Below, piece by piece: positions 61,220 through 64,000 of a stretch of 64,000 nucleotides of DNA (the first letter of the stretch is position 1; each line of letters starts with the position of its first letter). This DNA comes from Allobosea sp. UNC402CLCol (lineage in GTDB: Bacteria > Pseudomonadota > Alphaproteobacteria > Rhizobiales > Beijerinckiaceae): the NCBI RefSeq assembly GCF_000745475.1, contig NZ_JQJJ01000016.1, positions 1 to 64,000 on the forward strand, read 5' to 3'. The position numbers were made by a program, and so were the translations under genes. A model generated the notes under the pieces. The model was not told the origin of the DNA, did no database searches, and worked only from the letters and a program-made list of their open reading frames with translations.

Positions 61220-62638
61220 TTACCGGAAGAACAGGAAGGTCTGCAGGATGAACACCGGGATCAGGATCGCGCCGGACCAGAGCATGTAGCCGAAGAAGCT
61301 GGGCATCGCGATCTTGCGGTCCTTGGCGATGGCGTAGACCATGAAGTTCGGCGCGTTGCCGATATAGGTGTTGGCGCCCATGAAGACCGCGCCGCCCGAG
61401 ATCGCCGCCAGCGTCAGCGCGCCCGTCGTCATCAGTTCCTTGGCATTGCCGCCCGCCAGCTCGAAGAAGACGAGATAGGTCGGGGCGTTGTCGAGGAAGG
61501 AGGAGAGCAGCCCGGTCAGCCAGAAATAGGCGACGGTGTTGTGGCTACCGTCGGGATGGTTGACCAGCGCGACCAGCGACGAGAAGGCGCCCTCGCGTCC
61601 GGCCTGCAGCATCGCCAGCACCGGGATGATGCAGATGAAGATGCCGGCGAAGAGCTTCGCGACCTCGAGAATCGGCCCCCAGGAGAACTCGTTGCCGGCG
61701 CGCACCTGCTTCGGGGTCAGCACCAGCGAGAGCCCGGCGAGCCCGAGCAGAATGACGTCTCGGACGAGGTTTTGCAGCTCGACATGCACGCCGTGGATAT
61801 CGAAGACGACGCCCGGCTTCCAGTTGGCGGAGAGCAGGATCGCGGCGATGACGCCGGCGAGCAGGGGGATGTTGACCTTGCCCCAGAGCTTCAGGTTGCG
61901 GTCCGGCGTCGGGTCCTTCAGCGACGGCAGGCTGTCGTCCTTGCTGTAGAGATAGCTGTCGAGCGCGTAGAACAGCGGCAACAGGACCACGACGGCGAAG
62001 CCGGTCTCCGGCAGCAGGTGCCAGGTCGTCCAGAAGAAGTCGACCCCGCGCAGGAAGCCGAGGAAGAGCGGCGGGTCGCCGAGCGGCGTCAGCGATCCAC
62101 CGATATTCGAGACCAGGAAGATGAAGAAGACCACGACATGGACGTTGTGGCGCCGGTTGTCGTTCGCCCGCAGCAGGGGCCGGATCAGGATCATCGAGGC
62201 GCCGGTCGTGCCGACGATGCTGGCCATCACCGTGCCGATCGCGAGGATGACGGTGTTGGTCGCCGGCGAGCCGTGCAGGTTGCCGGTGATCAGGATGCCG
62301 CCCGCGATGGTGAAGAGCGCGAAGAGCAGGATGATGAAGGGCAAATATTCGAGCAGGGCCGTATGGAGCACGGCGCCGAGCGAGGCGTCGAAGCCGCGCA
62401 GGGCGACGAGCGGCACCAGCAGCAGGAGCGCCCAGAAGGCCGCGAACTTGCCGTAGTGCAATTCCCAGAGATGGTGGAACAGGATCGGCCCGAGCGCGAT
62501 CGAGAGCAGCATGCCGGCGAAGGGCAGCGCCCAGAGCGGCCCCATCGTCGCGCCGCCGATATCCCCGGCCGCGAGCGCGGCTCCTGGCAATAGGCTGATC
62601 ACACCGGCGCCGGCCAGCGCCTTCCACCATTTCGCCAT
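61220..62638 (-). CDS. NhaD-type sodium:proton antiporter
   Basis: A 472-residue membrane protein of the NhaD/ArsB-like ion transporter superfamily. An N-terminal signal-like span (LAGAGVISLLPGAALA) is followed by about eleven spans. The re-entrant-type segment VSNIGGSLTPLGDPPLFLG near residue 177 and LDNAPTYLVFFELAGG in the C-terminal half are family hallmarks. It would exchange Na+ or Li+ for protons. The ATG has AGGAG eight bases upstream. It follows the TRAP gene by 13 bases in the same operon. Confidence 0.88.
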   Translation of the reverse strand: MAKWWKALAGAGVISLLPGAALAAGDIGGATMGPLWALPFAGMLLSIALGPILFHHLWELHYGKFAAFWALLLLVPLVALRGFDASLGAVLHTALLEYLPFIILLFALFTIAGGILITGNLHGSPATNTVILAIGTVMASIVGTTGASMILIRPLLRANDNRRHNVHVVVFFIFLVSNIGGSLTPLGDPPLFLGFLRGVDFFWTTWHLLPETGFAVVVLLPLFYALDSYLYSKDDSLPSLKDPTPDRNLKLWGKVNIPLLAGVIAAILLSANWKPGVVFDIHGVHVELQNLVRDVILLGLAGLSLVLTPKQVRAGNEFSWGPILEVAKLFAGIFICIIPVLAMLQAGREGAFSSLVALVNHPDGSHNTVAYFWLTGLLSSFLDNAPTYLVFFELAGGNAKELMTTGALTLAAISGGAVFMGANTYIGNAPNFMVYAIAKDRKIAMPSFFGYMLWSGAILIPVFILQTFLFFR

Positions 62639-62651
62639 GCTGTCTCCTTGC

Positions 62652-64000
62652 TCAGGGCTTGGGTGGATCGATCGCCGGCGGCGCGGTGAAATCGAAGCCG
62701 CCCGGACCGCCGATGGTCGGAACCTGGATCGAGTCGAACTGCTTGTCGATCGCCTTCTGGTCGAGCTGCACGGCCGAGGCCTTGTAGTGCATCACCATCT
62801 GCGGGAAGAGCACGACGAGCGCGACCATGATGCACTGGATCACGACGAAGGGCACGGCGCCCCAGTAGATCTGCCCGGTGGTGACGGGCTGCATCATCCT
62901 GCCGGTGATCTTGTCCTTGTAGGGGTTCTTCGGCGCGACCGAGCGCAGGAAGAACAGCGCGAAGCCGAAGGGCGGGTGCATGAACGAGGTCTGCATGTTC
63001 ACGCCCAGAATGACGCCGAACCAGATCAGGTCGATGCCGAGCTTGTCCGCCGCGGGGCCGAGCAGCGGCACGATGATGAAGGCCAGCTCGAAGAAGTCGA
63101 GGAAGAAGGCGAGCAGGAACACCATCACGTTGACGACGATCAGGAAGCCCGTCGCGCCGCCCGGCAGGCCGACCAGCAGGTGCTCGACCCAGACATGGCC
63201 GTTGACGCCGTAGAAGGTGAGCGAGAAGACGCGCGCGCCGACCAGGATGAAGAGCACGAAGGCCGAGAGCTTGGCGGTCGACTCCGTCGCCTGCCGGAGC
63301 AGCTCGAAATTCATGCGCTTCTTGCCCCAGGCGAGCAGGATCGCGCCGGCCGCGCCCATGGCGCCGCCCTCCGTCGGCGTGGCGACGCCGATGAAGATCG
63401 TGCCCAGCACCAGGAAGATCAGAGCCAGCGGCGGCACCATCACGAACACGACCTGCTCGGCCATGCGCGAGAGCAGGTTGAGGCCCAGCGCCTTGTTGAT
63501 GAGCGCGATCACGAAGGACACGCCGACCGCGATCGACATCGTCAGCACGACGAAGTCCGACCCCGCCGTCACCTTGGTGAAGAGCTTCATATAGGCGTAG
63601 GCGATGGCGAAGGAGATGACGGTGACGACGAGCAGCGAGAACCGCCGGGTCTTGCCGTCGGCGTCGCGCAGCGTCTGCGCTTCCGGCGGCAGGCCCGGGG
63701 CGCGCTTCGGATAGACGATGGTGACGAGGAAGACGTAGAGCGCGTAGAGGCCGGCCAGGACGAGGCCGGGAATGAAGGCGCCCTCATACATGTCGCCGAC
63801 CGAACGGCCGAGCTGGTCGGCGAGCACGATCAGCACCAGCGAGGGCGGGATGATCTGGGCCAGCGTGCCCGAGGCCGCGATGACGCCCGAGGCGAGGCGC
63901 CGGTCATAGCCGTAGCGCAGCATGATCGGCAGCGAGATCAGGCCCATCGAGATCACCGAGGCCGCGACGACGCCGGTGGTGGCCGCAAGCAGCGCGCCGA
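62652..64000 (-). CDS. TRAP transporter large permease (DctM type), 5' part off the window
   Basis: The visible 449 codons are the C-terminal part of a DctM-like TRAP large subunit. Spans such as LPIMLRYGYDRRLASGVIA and the family segment GTLAQIIPPSLVLIVLADQ near the visible N-terminus match a 12-span permease. The start codon is beyond base 64000: the frame stays open to the edge and already carries mid-family sequence (GALLAATTGVVAASVISMGL). Substrate class is an organic acid in most relatives, but none can be named. NhaD-type antiporter gene follows in the operon. Confidence 0.9.
   Translation of the reverse strand, partial: GALLAATTGVVAASVISMGLISLPIMLRYGYDRRLASGVIAASGTLAQIIPPSLVLIVLADQLGRSVGDMYEGAFIPGLVLAGLYALYVFLVTIVYPKRAPGLPPEAQTLRDADGKTRRFSLLVVTVISFAIAYAYMKLFTKVTAGSDFVVLTMSIAVGVSFVIALINKALGLNLLSRMAEQVVFVMVPPLALIFLVLGTIFIGVATPTEGGAMGAAGAILLAWGKKRMNFELLRQATESTAKLSAFVLFILVGARVFSLTFYGVNGHVWVEHLLVGLPGGATGFLIVVNVMVFLLAFFLDFFELAFIIVPLLGPAADKLGIDLIWFGVILGVNMQTSFMHPPFGFALFFLRSVAPKNPYKDKITGRMMQPVTTGQIYWGAVPFVVIQCIMVALVVLFPQMVMHYKASAVQLDQKAIDKQFDSIQVPTIGGPGGFDFTAPPAIDPPKP

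Overview
This window is GC-rich, densely packed chromosomal DNA with many overlapping stop/start codons. It looks like an alphaproteobacterium of the order Hyphomicrobiales, and Bosea or a close relative is my best guess. That rests on the run pckA / chvI-chvG / hprK / PTS-IIA / HPr / tsaE-kinase fusion / divL / ahcY, on the soluble FdsGBA-type formate dehydrogenase, and on the overall look of the proteins. The genus is an inference. I see no rRNA, tRNA, CRISPR array, prophage or insertion sequence.

Layout. 0.4-3.3 kb: a methyltransferase, a Nudix hydrolase, a cytochrome c and an alpha/beta hydrolase. 3.6-13.6 kb: an accessory catabolic island. A GntR regulator and a flavin-reductase-like protein diverge from a seven-gene operon for an oligopeptide-type ABC importer, with two amidohydrolase-superfamily enzymes between the permease and ATPase genes. 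13.6-23.2 kb: an OsmC protein, an oxalate/formate-type MFS carrier, then fdsD, fdhD, fdsA, fdsB, fdsG and a LysR gene, all leftward, which suggests coupled formate (perhaps oxalate) uptake and NAD-linked oxidation. 23.4-30.3 kb: an LLM flavoprotein and a complete branched-chain 2-oxoacid dehydrogenase operon with its divergent Lrp regulator. 30.5-32.8 kb: a MocR regulator with two small genes; matching operators lie in front of two of the transcription units. 32.8-41.5 kb: a polar-amino-acid-type ABC importer, a 2-hydroxyacid dehydrogenase-like protein, an enolase-superfamily enzyme, an SDR, an aldo/keto reductase and GntR and Lrp regulators, a plausible catabolic group of unknown substrate. 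41.6-46.2 kb: an aldehyde dehydrogenase, ornithine cyclodeaminase with a divergent Lrp regulator, and a CobW/ZigA-type GTPase behind a Zur-like box. 46.3-60.1 kb: ahcY, divL, tsaE-kinase fusion, HPr, IIA, HprK, ChvG, ChvI, a HugZ-like protein and PckA, joining cell-cycle control, a regulatory PTS, envelope signalling and gluconeogenesis. 60.1-64 kb: a DUF4105 protein, an NhaD-type antiporter and the 3' part of a TRAP permease gene that runs off the window.

Between genes there are at least seven copies of a GTCAT...ATGAC-bounded palindromic repeat, four of them between convergent genes. Several regulator genes have clear inverted repeats beside them. The best candidates for something undescribed are the 3.6-13.6 kb transporter/hydrolase island, which includes a hydrolase lacking the usual HxH metal motif, and the small MocR regulon at 30.4-32.8 kb.
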